Below, piece by piece: positions 16,158 through 24,072 of a stretch of DNA of 32,797 bases. Numbering within the stretch: position 1 is the stretch's first letter; the number at the start of each line of letters is the position of its first letter. Made by a program: the position numbers and the translations under genes. This DNA is from an uncultured Bacteroidota bacterium (GTDB taxonomy: Bacteria > Bacteroidota > Bacteroidia > Chitinophagales > Chitinophagaceae). The stretch covers positions 1-32,797 of the forward strand of contig CAIKOJ010000215.1 in the NCBI GenBank assembly GCA_903829015.1, in the 5' to 3' direction. The notes below the pieces were generated by a model. The model was not told the DNA's origin, did no database searches, and worked only from the letters and a program-made list of their open reading frames with translations.

Positions 16158-17432
16158 ATGAAATACTGGACTAAATTATCACATGCCGAACAAGATGAAA
16201 TAATCACAAAGGCTCTTGCCGACAACATAGATTACAAGCAAAACACTTCACTTGGTATACCAGCATCACGTTTAGACCCTACTGTTTTCTATGAACAGGC
16301 CCCCTTTCTCAAAGATGCGCCCCTGTTGAGGGCATACATTCAGAACCCAAACCACATTGGCTGCCATACACTTGGTGATTCGGAACTATTCTTTAGAGGA
16401 ACACAAAAGCTCGAAAGAGAACTCATTGAATTGATCAGCGTAGATATTTTTAAAGCCGAGCCACTGAGTTGCGACGGTTATGTAGCATCCGGAGGCACAG
16501 AGGCAAATATTCAAGCCATATGGATGTACCGAAACTTATTTATGCATAAGTACGATGCGCAATTGAATGAAATTGCCATTCTAAGCTCTGCACATACACA
16601 CTATTCGATTGCAAAAGCAAGCAACCTACTCAATCTGGTATCTTACTCGGTTCCTGTCGATGACAAGACAATGGAAATATTACCTGACCAGTTAGGTGAA
16701 ACGATAAACATTGCAAAAGATCATGGCATCAAATACTTCATCGTGATTGCAAATCTGGGCACAACGATGTTTGGCAGTATAGACAGCCCCTCGCTATATG
16801 CAGAAACGCTCAGCAATCATGGTGTTCTCTTCAAAATACATATTGATGGTGCTTTCGGCGGATTCATATACCCGTTCGTAGACCATGAAAGTAAAATCAA
16901 CTTCAGCGATCCGAATATTTCTTCTATCACTCTGGATGCCCATAAAATGCTGCAGGCGCCTTATGGCACAGGTATCTTTATTGCGCGCAAAGGGCAGCTT
17001 GAAAATGTTTATACCAGAGAGGCTAGTTATATCAATGGTATGGACATAACGCTTAGTGGCAGTCGTTCAGGAGCCAATGCAATTGCCGTATGGATGATCT
17101 TGCACAGTTACGGCTCATATGGCTGGCTCGAAAAGATAAATAAACTAATTTACCGCACCGACTGGTGTTGTAATGAGCTCAACAAATTGGGCGTTACTTA
17201 CTACCGCCACCCCAAAATGAACATTATTACGATTCCGGTGCGATACATTACAACCGAATTGGCGCATGAATACGGATTGGTACCTGATACTCATGAAGAA
17301 GCACCCAATTGGTATAAAATAGTGGTGATGGACCATGTAGAATTACATCATCTGCAAAAGTTCATCACCGAGCTCGGAAATTCACTTTCTACCAACACAA
17401 GTAAATTAGCTATTACCAATAATCCGGCTTAA
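16158..17432 (+). CDS. Group II PLP-dependent amino acid decarboxylase
   Basis: 424 residues, fold-type I PLP enzyme of the group II decarboxylase family (aspartate, tyrosine, histidine and diaminobutyrate decarboxylases). Landmarks: GGTEANIQA at 112-120 (cofactor phosphate region), SAHTHYSIAKA at 144-154 with His148 expected to stack on the PLP ring, HIDGAFGG at 228-235 with Asp230 bonding the pyridine nitrogen, and SITLDAHKM at 256-264 with Lys263 as the Schiff-base lysine. The short length is closer to MfnA-type or histidine-decarboxylase-type enzymes than to eukaryotic GAD/DDC. The product would be an amine or beta-alanine; the substrate cannot be read from sequence. Cytoplasmic. Probably cotranscribed with the preceding flavoprotein-like gene. 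Confidence 0.88.
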   Translation: MKYWTKLSHAEQDEIITKALADNIDYKQNTSLGIPASRLDPTVFYEQAPFLKDAPLLRAYIQNPNHIGCHTLGDSELFFRGTQKLERELIELISVDIFKAEPLSCDGYVASGGTEANIQAIWMYRNLFMHKYDAQLNEIAILSSAHTHYSIAKASNLLNLVSYSVPVDDKTMEILPDQLGETINIAKDHGIKYFIVIANLGTTMFGSIDSPSLYAETLSNHGVLFKIHIDGAFGGFIYPFVDHESKINFSDPNISSITLDAHKMLQAPYGTGIFIARKGQLENVYTREASYINGMDITLSGSRSGANAIAVWMILHSYGSYGWLEKINKLIYRTDWCCNELNKLGVTYYRHPKMNIITIPVRYITTELAHEYGLVPDTHEEAPNWYKIVVMDHVELHHLQKFITELGNSLSTNTSKLAITNNPA

Positions 17433-17506
17433 GAATTTAAAAACGGCGGCGGGAAAGAGTGGACTAAACGTTTTTTCACCAAAAGATCGGTTTCAGCCAA
17501 AAAAAC

Positions 17507-17536
17507 AAAGGGTTTCAGCTTTCGCTGAAACCCTTT
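17507..17536 (-). terminator. Intrinsic terminator of the tRNA-Phe gene
   Basis: 13-bp perfect stem AAAGGGTTTCAGC (17507-17519) with 17524-17536 around TTTC. Read on the minus strand it is followed by TTTGTTTTTTT. It sits 8 bp after the tRNA 3' end and 75 bp after the convergent decarboxylase stop, so it may end transcription from both sides. Confidence 0.85.
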
Positions 17537-17544
17537 TCCAAATC

Positions 17545-17620
17545 TGGTGGTGTGAGCCGGGATCGAACCGGCGACACAAGGATTTTCAGTCCTTTGCTCT
17601 ACCGACTGAGCTACCGCACC
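17545..17620 (-). tRNA. tRNA-Phe (anticodon GAA)
   Basis: 76 nt including an encoded CCA. D-arm GCTC/GAGC, anticodon stem AAGGA/TCCTT with loop CTGAAAA (anticodon GAA at 17587-17585, tRNA positions 34-36), variable loop GTGTC, T-arm GCCGG-TTCGATC-CCGGC. The acceptor stem GGTGCGG / TCACACC has one C-A mismatch at 5-68 and a G-U at 7-66. Promoter and terminator are both visible. Confidence 0.95.
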
Positions 17621-17638
17621 ATTTTGTTTTTCGGACTG

Positions 17639-17668
17639 CAAAGATAACATTTATCCCGAAACTTCAAA
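17639..17668 (-). promoter_or_regulatory. Consensus Bacteroidota promoter for tRNA-Phe
   Basis: On the minus strand, TTTG (17668-17665), an 18-bp spacer and TATCTTTG (17646-17639) fit the TTTG / TAnnTTTG consensus exactly. The tRNA 5' end at 17620 lies 18 bp beyond the -7 element. Confidence 0.8.
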
Positions 17669-17742
17669 AAAAGAGTGTGGCCATCTCATTTTTTATTTTC
17701 GATCTCATAAAACTATTTATTTATAACTATTTTTATAGCCTC

Positions 17743-18369
17743 ATGTTAGGCATATTTCGTCTTCGCTTTCTGCACCTCATTATACTTGCAATTTTATTTG
17801 TTTCATCCGGAGTCCATGCCCAGAATACCGACATAGAACTACTGCGCAGCATCAATGTGCATAGAGACCGATCGTTGGATGTGGCAATGAAGAATATTAC
17901 CGACTTCGATTACCCGGTGAGTATGGCGGTTCCTTTGGGCGAACTGCTTTATGGTTATATCAAACATGATTCAGTGGCACTGTCAAACGGTCTGCAAACA
18001 ATTGGTGGATTTGCCGTTAATGCCGTACTATCTTTCGGTTTAAAATACGCAGTCAATCGTCCGCGGCCATTCGCCACCTATCCCGACATTCAGCCATACG
18101 AACCCTATACCGATCATTCTTTTCCTTCCGGGCATACTTCGTTTGCATTCAGCACCGCTACTTCGCTAAGTCTTTGCTACCCCAAATGGTATGTAATTGC
18201 CCCATCTTATCTATGGGCGGTAGCCGTAGGCTATTCCAGAATGCATCTGGGTGTGCACTACCCCTCCGATGTGTTGGCTGGAGCAATTATTGGTGCGGGG
18301 TCATCCTGGCTGGCTTATAAAGGAAACAGATGGCTGCAAAAAAGAAGGGTTGCCAGAAAACACAACTAA
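17743..18369 (+). CDS. PAP2 family phosphatase
   Basis: 208 residues from the ATG at 17743, chosen because it begins a signal peptide or first membrane helix (MLGIFRLRFLHLIILAILFV, then SSGVHAQ); a GTG at 17677 would add 22 residues. The PAP2 signature is complete: KYAVNRP at 101-107, FPSGHTS at 127-133 with the catalytic His131, and SRMHLGVHYPSD at 165-176 with the nucleophile His172. Members remove phosphate from lipid phosphates (phosphatidate, undecaprenyl-PP, or lipid A as in LpxE/LpxF). Active site probably faces the periplasm. Its stop codon overlaps the stop of the convergent acyltransferase gene by 2 bp (TAA at 18367-18369 against TAG at 18366-18368). Confidence 0.9.
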   Translation: MLGIFRLRFLHLIILAILFVSSGVHAQNTDIELLRSINVHRDRSLDVAMKNITDFDYPVSMAVPLGELLYGYIKHDSVALSNGLQTIGGFAVNAVLSFGLKYAVNRPRPFATYPDIQPYEPYTDHSFPSGHTSFAFSTATSLSLCYPKWYVIAPSYLWAVAVGYSRMHLGVHYPSDVLAGAIIGAGSSWLAYKGNRWLQKRRVARKHN

Positions 18370-19241
18370 GCAGGTCGCTTATATTTCCACCTGCGGTGCG
18401 ACCACAACCACGATTCCGGACACTCTAAGATATCTTTCTCCGTTCTTTTAGTATGCAGATCAGTGATCTCGCCGTCTACCGTCGATGCCGGTTCGGCTAC
18501 CAATGTCTCGGCAAACATTTCGTAATATCCTCTCTTCACTTTCTTCACACAGCAATACACCACTGGTAGATTCAGTTTCTTCGCAATCACTTCAGTCCCT
18601 TTAAACACAGGTGTATCCTGATTCAAAAAAGTGGTCCAATGCGCATTTTCGGGCATCGGTGTCTGGTCAGAGATGAATACAGTTGCAGTTACCTGTTTGC
18701 GGTTTGCCACCATCTCTTTAAATGCGGTCTTCATAGGTATCATCTTTGTACCAAACCGACTTCGCATACCCAGCATCAGCTTCTCAAAATACTTATTGCT
18801 CAAAGGATGGTATAACACTACCAGTTTTTGCTTGCACAACAAACTAAACGGATGACCCGCCCACTCCCAGTTGCCTATATGCCCCATTACCATAATTACA
18901 CTCTTACCTTCGTTTGCGTATTTAGCAAAGAGTTCCAGACCTGAGTCGCTAAATTTACACCGCTTGGTGATACCTGCTTTACTAATGGTGAGTATCTTAA
19001 AGGTCTCCACCATAAAATCGCAGAGGTTGTGAAAAAACGCCTTGCATATCCTGTTGATCTCTTTTTCGGTCTTGTCGGGGAATGCATTATGCAGATTTTG
19101 TAAAACCACCTTTTTCCGGTAACCCAAACATGTATACAACACAAAATAAATGAAATCAGAAAACAAATAGAGTACAGGAAACGGCAATACTGAAAGCAGG
19201 TAAATAAATGGTAGTGTGAGGTAAAATACTATCGCTGCCAA
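18366..19241 (-). CDS. Lipid A biosynthesis acyltransferase, LpxL/HtrB type
   Basis: 291 residues, the expected length for LpxL/LpxM-type lysophospholipid acyltransferases, which add a secondary acyl chain to lipid A. The N-terminus has the membrane anchor (about 1-38) and KKVVLQNLHNAFPDKTEKE (43-61), typical of the family. The catalytic HX4E motif is HIGNWE at 121-126. SDQTPMPENAHWTTFLNQDT and PVFKGTEVIAKKLNLPVVYC follow in the usual order. Inner-membrane, cytoplasmic face. It lies 81 bp downstream of the LpxR-type gene on the same strand, with its own possible -7 element at 19260-19267. In Bacteroidota such enzymes may also acylate other lipids. Confidence 0.88.
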   Translation of the reverse strand: MAAIVFYLTLPFIYLLSVLPFPVLYLFSDFIYFVLYTCLGYRKKVVLQNLHNAFPDKTEKEINRICKAFFHNLCDFMVETFKILTISKAGITKRCKFSDSGLELFAKYANEGKSVIMVMGHIGNWEWAGHPFSLLCKQKLVVLYHPLSNKYFEKLMLGMRSRFGTKMIPMKTAFKEMVANRKQVTATVFISDQTPMPENAHWTTFLNQDTPVFKGTEVIAKKLNLPVVYCCVKKVKRGYYEMFAETLVAEPASTVDGEITDLHTKRTEKDILECPESWLWSHRRWKYKRPA

Positions 19242-19259
19242 GATCTGTATCGTTTATAG

Positions 19260-19267
19260 CAAATTTA
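19260..19267 (-). promoter_or_regulatory. Candidate -7 element before the LpxL-type gene
   Basis: TAAATTTG on the minus strand matches TAnnTTTG exactly, 18 bp before the start codon at 19241. A TTTG lies upstream but only 12 bp away, shorter than the usual spacer. Confidence 0.3.
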
Positions 19268-19322
19268 TAGTTTTTAGACCAAACAGAATAAGCCATCAAG
19301 AACTAAAACAAGGAATAAACCG

Positions 19323-20291
19323 CTACAACGCACATGCGAGCTGCACACCGCCCCAAACGTGATAGTCTCCGGTCTTGAACTCGCAGCTTTCGAACGATTG
19401 AAAATACTCAAGGTAAAAACCCTGCCAGATCACCACAAAACCAAAACGATTTTGAAAAGTAACCCTTGTAATATCGTTGCTGCTGATAGTATAGGGGCTT
19501 GATCTGTTAAATAACCCTCCCTGCAGCGTTGCGTCATATCCCACAAGAGCAACCTCGGGATGTTCATAGGCGTAAATGCGAAAGTTGCGCCCTGATGCGA
19601 CATTGCCACTAAATGGGTCGTCGAAATACCCGGCCATTATTGTGCCTCCGGCTGATATTTTATCGCTCAGAGTGCCCAGCCTTGCCATTCCATCTATATC
19701 TATTGAAAGTGCCCGGTTTACTCTAATTAGTTGATGCTCATAGTCTGCCTGATAATTCAGTATCACGTCATTGTGTAACTGATTGCCCCAACCATGCGGA
19801 GTAATATTATTAAGCGCCCTGTGTATACCCACCTGCATTTCCTCCCCTCCGGCTGCCTGCCCCATTACCCCCGACGAAATTGAGGTAGACCATCTACGCC
19901 GTTTTATGGGATCAACCGCATATACCGCAGTTTTCAAAAACAGGCAAGCGGAGAAAGGTCTGTCGCCATACAATATTGTCTCATCACTGATACTTGTGGG
20001 TGTATAACCATTGTGTTCAGCACTGATTGCATACCTCACATAACTGAAATCAGGTTTATACAATAGCCGTGAGATCGGAAACCGCTTTACCCATGGTGCT
20101 GCCAGTTCCAGGTGCATGCCTTGGGTATAGTAAATATCCGACCCCGAAAAAACATCGTTCTCATAATTGAACCTAATGTAACGGTCGCGGTTGATATTTT
20201 TAAAAGAAAGTGCATTATCAATAGCCTGTGGCATTGCCATATTGGAAAGGAGAACTAAAACCAACACACTTAAAAAATGTTTTCCGTACAT
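19323..20291 (-). CDS. Lipid A deacylase LpxR family outer-membrane protein (DUF2219)
   Basis: 322 residues with a signal peptide (MYGKHFLSVLVLVLLSNMAM, cleavage near MPQA). The family hallmark FNYENDVFSGSDIYYTQG spans 41-58; Asn45 and Asp46 correspond to the N/D active-site pair of LpxR, and His157 in VGIHRALNN with GWGNQLHND at 167-175 matches the catalytic His region. LpxR is a 12-stranded outer-membrane barrel that removes the 3'-acyloxyacyl chain of lipid A. The C-terminus VWGGVQLACAL lacks a classic terminal aromatic. It precedes the LpxL-type acyltransferase in the same direction, which supports a role in lipid A structure. A TAAATTTG at 20298-20305 on the minus strand is close enough to the ATG to imply a very short leader. 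Confidence 0.85.
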   Translation of the reverse strand: MYGKHFLSVLVLVLLSNMAMPQAIDNALSFKNINRDRYIRFNYENDVFSGSDIYYTQGMHLELAAPWVKRFPISRLLYKPDFSYVRYAISAEHNGYTPTSISDETILYGDRPFSACLFLKTAVYAVDPIKRRRWSTSISSGVMGQAAGGEEMQVGIHRALNNITPHGWGNQLHNDVILNYQADYEHQLIRVNRALSIDIDGMARLGTLSDKISAGGTIMAGYFDDPFSGNVASGRNFRIYAYEHPEVALVGYDATLQGGLFNRSSPYTISSNDITRVTFQNRFGFVVIWQGFYLEYFQSFESCEFKTGDYHVWGGVQLACAL

Positions 20292-20428
20292 AATCTACAA
20301 ATTTACGAGTAAAACAAGGACTCGGATTTGTCGGCAATATTAAGTACACGATAAATACTCAGGTAATATTGTTAAAGGATTAGGAAATTGACATTTATTA
20401 TTGCACATTTGTTATACAATAAAAACAT

Positions 20429-21283
20429 ATGGCATCCTACCTGATTGCCGATAGCGGATCAACAAAAACTGACTGGTGTCTATTACGAAAAGGCAGGAAA
20501 CCACTCAGGTTTAGCACACAGGGAATCAATCCTTATGTACAGTCCAAGGACTACATAGTAGAGATGCTGAAAAATGAACTTCCCTGGTCTTCCAAAAAAT
20601 CAGAAGTTGACCAACTTCACTATTTCGGAGCGGGCGCAGCCAACCCACAAAAACAATCTTTTCTAAAAGCAATTCTGAGGGATCATTTTAGTATCAAGAA
20701 AATAGAAGTTCAGGGCGATATGCTGGCCGCATGCAGAGCACTATGCGGTGACAACCCGGGCGTGGTGTGCATTTTAGGTACCGGCAGTGCCAGTTGCTAT
20801 TACAACGGCAAAAAGATCAAGGAACAAAAACCATCACTGGGCTATATTGCTGGCGATGAAGGCGGAGGCAACTACATCGGCAAACGCATACTGCAATATT
20901 ATGCTTACGAAACTTTTGATCAGGAACTAAGAGCCTCATTTGAAATGAGATTCGGTAACGATATCAAGGAGATCGTAAACAGGCTGTACCACCAGCCAAA
21001 TCCGAACAGATATCTGGCCTCTTTTGTAACACTCATAAAAGAAAACCGCGGGCATTATATGGTTGAAAATATCATCGAAGACTGCCTGAACGACTTTTTC
21101 CATACCAGCATTTTAAAGCACCGACACACCTGGAACCTTCCTTTGTATTTTTCAGGTTCAATTGCCTTTGAATTCAGAGATGTGCTCGAGAATTTGTGCC
21201 AGCAGTATGAACTGGAGATCGGAAATGTGATCAAAAGCCCTATGGAAGGTATGATCAAGTACTACAAGAAGTTACTGAATTGA
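20429..21283 (+). CDS. BadF/BadG/BcrA-type ATPase, probable N-acetylglucosamine kinase
   Basis: 284 residues of the ASKHA (actin-like) fold. Phosphate-1 motif IADSGSTKTDW at 6-16, QGDMLAACRA at 95-104, phosphate-2 CILGTGSASC at 114-123, GDEGGGNYIGKR at 142-153 and the adenosine region LYFSGSIAFEFR. This set is typical of the Bacteroidota branch annotated as N-acetylglucosamine kinase, which phosphorylates GlcNAc (and in related MurK also MurNAc) with ATP. A role in cell-wall sugar recycling would suit its convergent neighbour murF-alr, but convergence is not cotranscription. Cytoplasmic. Confidence 0.82.
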   Translation: MASYLIADSGSTKTDWCLLRKGRKPLRFSTQGINPYVQSKDYIVEMLKNELPWSSKKSEVDQLHYFGAGAANPQKQSFLKAILRDHFSIKKIEVQGDMLAACRALCGDNPGVVCILGTGSASCYYNGKKIKEQKPSLGYIAGDEGGGNYIGKRILQYYAYETFDQELRASFEMRFGNDIKEIVNRLYHQPNPNRYLASFVTLIKENRGHYMVENIIEDCLNDFFHTSILKHRHTWNLPLYFSGSIAFEFRDVLENLCQQYELEIGNVIKSPMEGMIKYYKKLLN

Positions 21284-21307
21284 TATTAGAACAACGATCA
21301 TTCGGTT

Positions 21308-23815
21308 CTACTCTTCATTTACATACACTCTTTTCACGCGTTGCGAGATGCTGGTCATAATCTCATAAGATATGGTTCCTGCCCAAGAGGCTAGTTGGGT
21401 AACCGGCAATTGCTTCCCAAAAATGATGGCATCATCACCTTCCTTAGCTTCCGGAATATGGCTAATGTCTACCATGCACATATCCATACATATGGAACCA
21501 AGCGTCTTAGCCGGCTTTTCGTTAATAAGTACATAAGCCCTGCCATTGCCCATCGATCTCGGATAGCCATCGGCATACCCAATACAGATCGTAGCAATGC
21601 GCATTTCTTTTTCTGCAATTGTATGATGCCCATAACCGATATTATCGCCAGCGGGTATTGTTCTTATCTGGGCGATACTTGTTTTGAGGGTACTTATCTG
21701 TTGCAGCCTTGTCTGTAGCATGAGACTGCTATCTACACCATACAGACCCAGCCCCAGTCTTACCATCCCATAATGCAATTGATGATGGCGCACTATGCCG
21801 GCAGAATTACATAAATGCCTGACAGGCTTGGACGGCAATACTTCTTCCAGCCGTAGGCACATCCGGTCAAACAACCTACCCTGCAAAGCTGTAAATTCAT
21901 CTTCTTTAGGATCATCACTTGCTGCAAGGTGGCTGAAAATACTGGCTACACGAATTCGATTCTCAGCATTGAGTTTCGATGTCAGTTCGTCCAGATCAGC
22001 TTCATTGAAACCAAGCCTGTGCATTCCGGTATCCAGTTTAATATGAATCGGATAATGTTCCACCTGCAGTGTGCCTGCAATATGAAGGAACTCATTCAGC
22101 GAACGAAAATTAAAAATTTCTGGCTCCAGGTTCCATACGATCATCCGGTCAAATGAAGTCGCATCCGGACTCATAACCATGATAGGCATCTTGATTCCCG
22201 CCTTCCGCAACGCTACGCCCTCGTCTGTATAAGCTACACTCAGATAATCGACTCCGGCAAACTGCAGCAAGCTGGCAATTTCAAAACTGCCGCTACCATA
22301 ACCAAAAGCCTTCACCATAGCCATCGTTTTCACTCCTGGCAGTAATTCTGATCTAAAGACATTCAGATTATTCTTCAGAGCCGAAAGATCAATTGACATC
22401 ACAGTTTGGTGCACTTTTTGTTCCAGCAGTAATCCGATCTTCTCAAAAGCAAATACCCGTGCACCTTTGAGCAGTATTGCCTCCCTGTTGAAGGCGAGCA
22501 TATGGAAATTCTTCAGAAAATCTTCGGTTGATTTAAAGAATATGCTCCTTACTTTTTTGTATTTGCGGAACGATGCTTTGTTCTTATAAAGCGCAGGCCC
22601 TATACCTATAAACCGCTGGATATTCCTGCGTCCTATCAATTCCGCAACTTCGTCATAAAGATCCATATCCCGCTTACCCAGCTGCAGCATATCCGACATG
22701 ATCACCGTGTGCAGACCATGCTGCTTCTGCTGATCGAGAAATTGAAGTGCCGGCTGCAGCGATGTAAGATCTGAGTTATACGTGTCATTGATGACTGTAC
22801 AGTCATTGATCCCCTGCTTTAGTTCCATGCGCATAGACACTGGTTGCAGCAACAGCATTCGCTCCCTGATCACTTTCTGACTAACACCCAGCACCAACAT
22901 TACACACCAACAATGTATCGCGTTTTCAATAGACGCTACGTCGTTGAAGGGAATCGAAATACTGACTTCCTTTCCTTTATAAAATGCTGCGATCGCAGAC
23001 CTACCCTGCTCATTAGCAACTTTAGTGATCCTCAGATCCGCCTCGTGGTTTTGCGACCATGTAAACAACTGTAGTGGCACCCTTTCTGAGCCCGCTCTTA
23101 TTTGCCGACTGAAATAGGCAATACTCTCATTTAATTCGGCATGATCAGTACAATAGACCAGCTGCGATACATTTCTGAAGAGCAGCAACTTCTCATTGAT
23201 CTTTTGCTTAGTATTTACAAATCCTTCGCTATGCGCTTCTCCAATATTTGTAAAAACGCCGATAGTGGGCTTGATGATCTGCTCCAGATGTTCCATTTCA
23301 CCCGGCTGAGAAATGCCTGCTTCAAAAATACCCAGGTCGTGTTCATTCTCTATCTGCCAGACCGACAACGGCACACCAACTTGCGAATTATAACTCTTCG
23401 GACTTCTTACAATATTATATTGACTGCTCAATAACTGATACATCCACTCTTTTATCATTGTCTTGCCGTTACTGCCCGTTATACCAATAACGGGAAGATT
23501 GAATCGGCTGCGGTGATGTGCAGCCAACTGTTGCAAAGATTTAAGTGTGTCTGTTGTTTTAATAAAGTTAGCATCTGGATATTTTGACACATCTACATCA
23601 CCGGAAACCAGAAAGTTGCGAACGCCTTTTTGCCAGCAATCAGGAATATATGCATGCCCATCGCGTAACGACGTTTTTAGGGCTATAAAAAGCGACCCTT
23701 CCGGCTTATCTATGTTCCGGCTGTCAATTATTATGGATTCAACCACGGCATTTTCATTGGCTTTATTTAGCCATGTTCCATTACTCCATTTCCTTATTTG
23801 CTCAGCAGAATTCAT
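21308..23815 (-). CDS. Bifunctional MurF ligase / alanine racemase
   Basis: 835 residues from the ATG at 23815 (MNSAEQIRKW); an earlier ATG at 23875 would add 20 residues that fit the family less well. The N-terminal half is MurF, joining D-Ala-D-Ala to UDP-MurNAc-tripeptide: DSRNI near 31, P-loop GITGSNGKT at 111-119, NDTYNSDLTSLQPAL near 343-357. The C-terminal half (from about residue 472) is a PLP alanine racemase: MAMVKAFGYGSG with Lys502 as the PLP lysine, GMHRLGFN, LCNSAGIVRH, and the IGYGHHTIAEK / ATICIGYADGYPR segments near the catalytic tyrosine. The fusion supplies D-alanine and uses the dipeptide for peptidoglycan precursor synthesis. It is a hallmark of Bacteroidota. Single gene, convergent with the sugar kinase, 24 bp between stops. 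Confidence 0.95.
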   Translation of the reverse strand: MNSAEQIRKWSNGTWLNKANENAVVESIIIDSRNIDKPEGSLFIALKTSLRDGHAYIPDCWQKGVRNFLVSGDVDVSKYPDANFIKTTDTLKSLQQLAAHHRSRFNLPVIGITGSNGKTMIKEWMYQLLSSQYNIVRSPKSYNSQVGVPLSVWQIENEHDLGIFEAGISQPGEMEHLEQIIKPTIGVFTNIGEAHSEGFVNTKQKINEKLLLFRNVSQLVYCTDHAELNESIAYFSRQIRAGSERVPLQLFTWSQNHEADLRITKVANEQGRSAIAAFYKGKEVSISIPFNDVASIENAIHCWCVMLVLGVSQKVIRERMLLLQPVSMRMELKQGINDCTVINDTYNSDLTSLQPALQFLDQQKQHGLHTVIMSDMLQLGKRDMDLYDEVAELIGRRNIQRFIGIGPALYKNKASFRKYKKVRSIFFKSTEDFLKNFHMLAFNREAILLKGARVFAFEKIGLLLEQKVHQTVMSIDLSALKNNLNVFRSELLPGVKTMAMVKAFGYGSGSFEIASLLQFAGVDYLSVAYTDEGVALRKAGIKMPIMVMSPDATSFDRMIVWNLEPEIFNFRSLNEFLHIAGTLQVEHYPIHIKLDTGMHRLGFNEADLDELTSKLNAENRIRVASIFSHLAASDDPKEDEFTALQGRLFDRMCLRLEEVLPSKPVRHLCNSAGIVRHHQLHYGMVRLGLGLYGVDSSLMLQTRLQQISTLKTSIAQIRTIPAGDNIGYGHHTIAEKEMRIATICIGYADGYPRSMGNGRAYVLINEKPAKTLGSICMDMCMVDISHIPEAKEGDDAIIFGKQLPVTQLASWAGTISYEIMTSISQRVKRVYVNEE

Positions 23816-24072
23816 AAAAAGCAAATGTAGGGAAGACTTGCGAACTGAGGGGAATTCAGCCATATTAAAGCCCAAAATGGGTTATTTTAAGCAGGCAAGC
23901 CTCTGGCTTAGCTTTGATCACTAAGGCGATTTATGAAACCAGCTATGACGAGAAAAATGAACCTAACACTTAATCTCAACTACATTTTCCAAATAAATAC
24001 CCCGCACGCCACTAAAAGTGTCGGCATCTGGCAGGCAAGAAATACCTGTAACACTCTTACCTTTATCGCCGG

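Noticed and set aside
20393..20428. TTGACA followed by TATACAAT before the sugar kinase, like an E. coli sigma-70 promoter
   Set aside because: The spacing (19 bp) is off and Bacteroidota use a different consensus, so it may be chance in AT-rich DNA.
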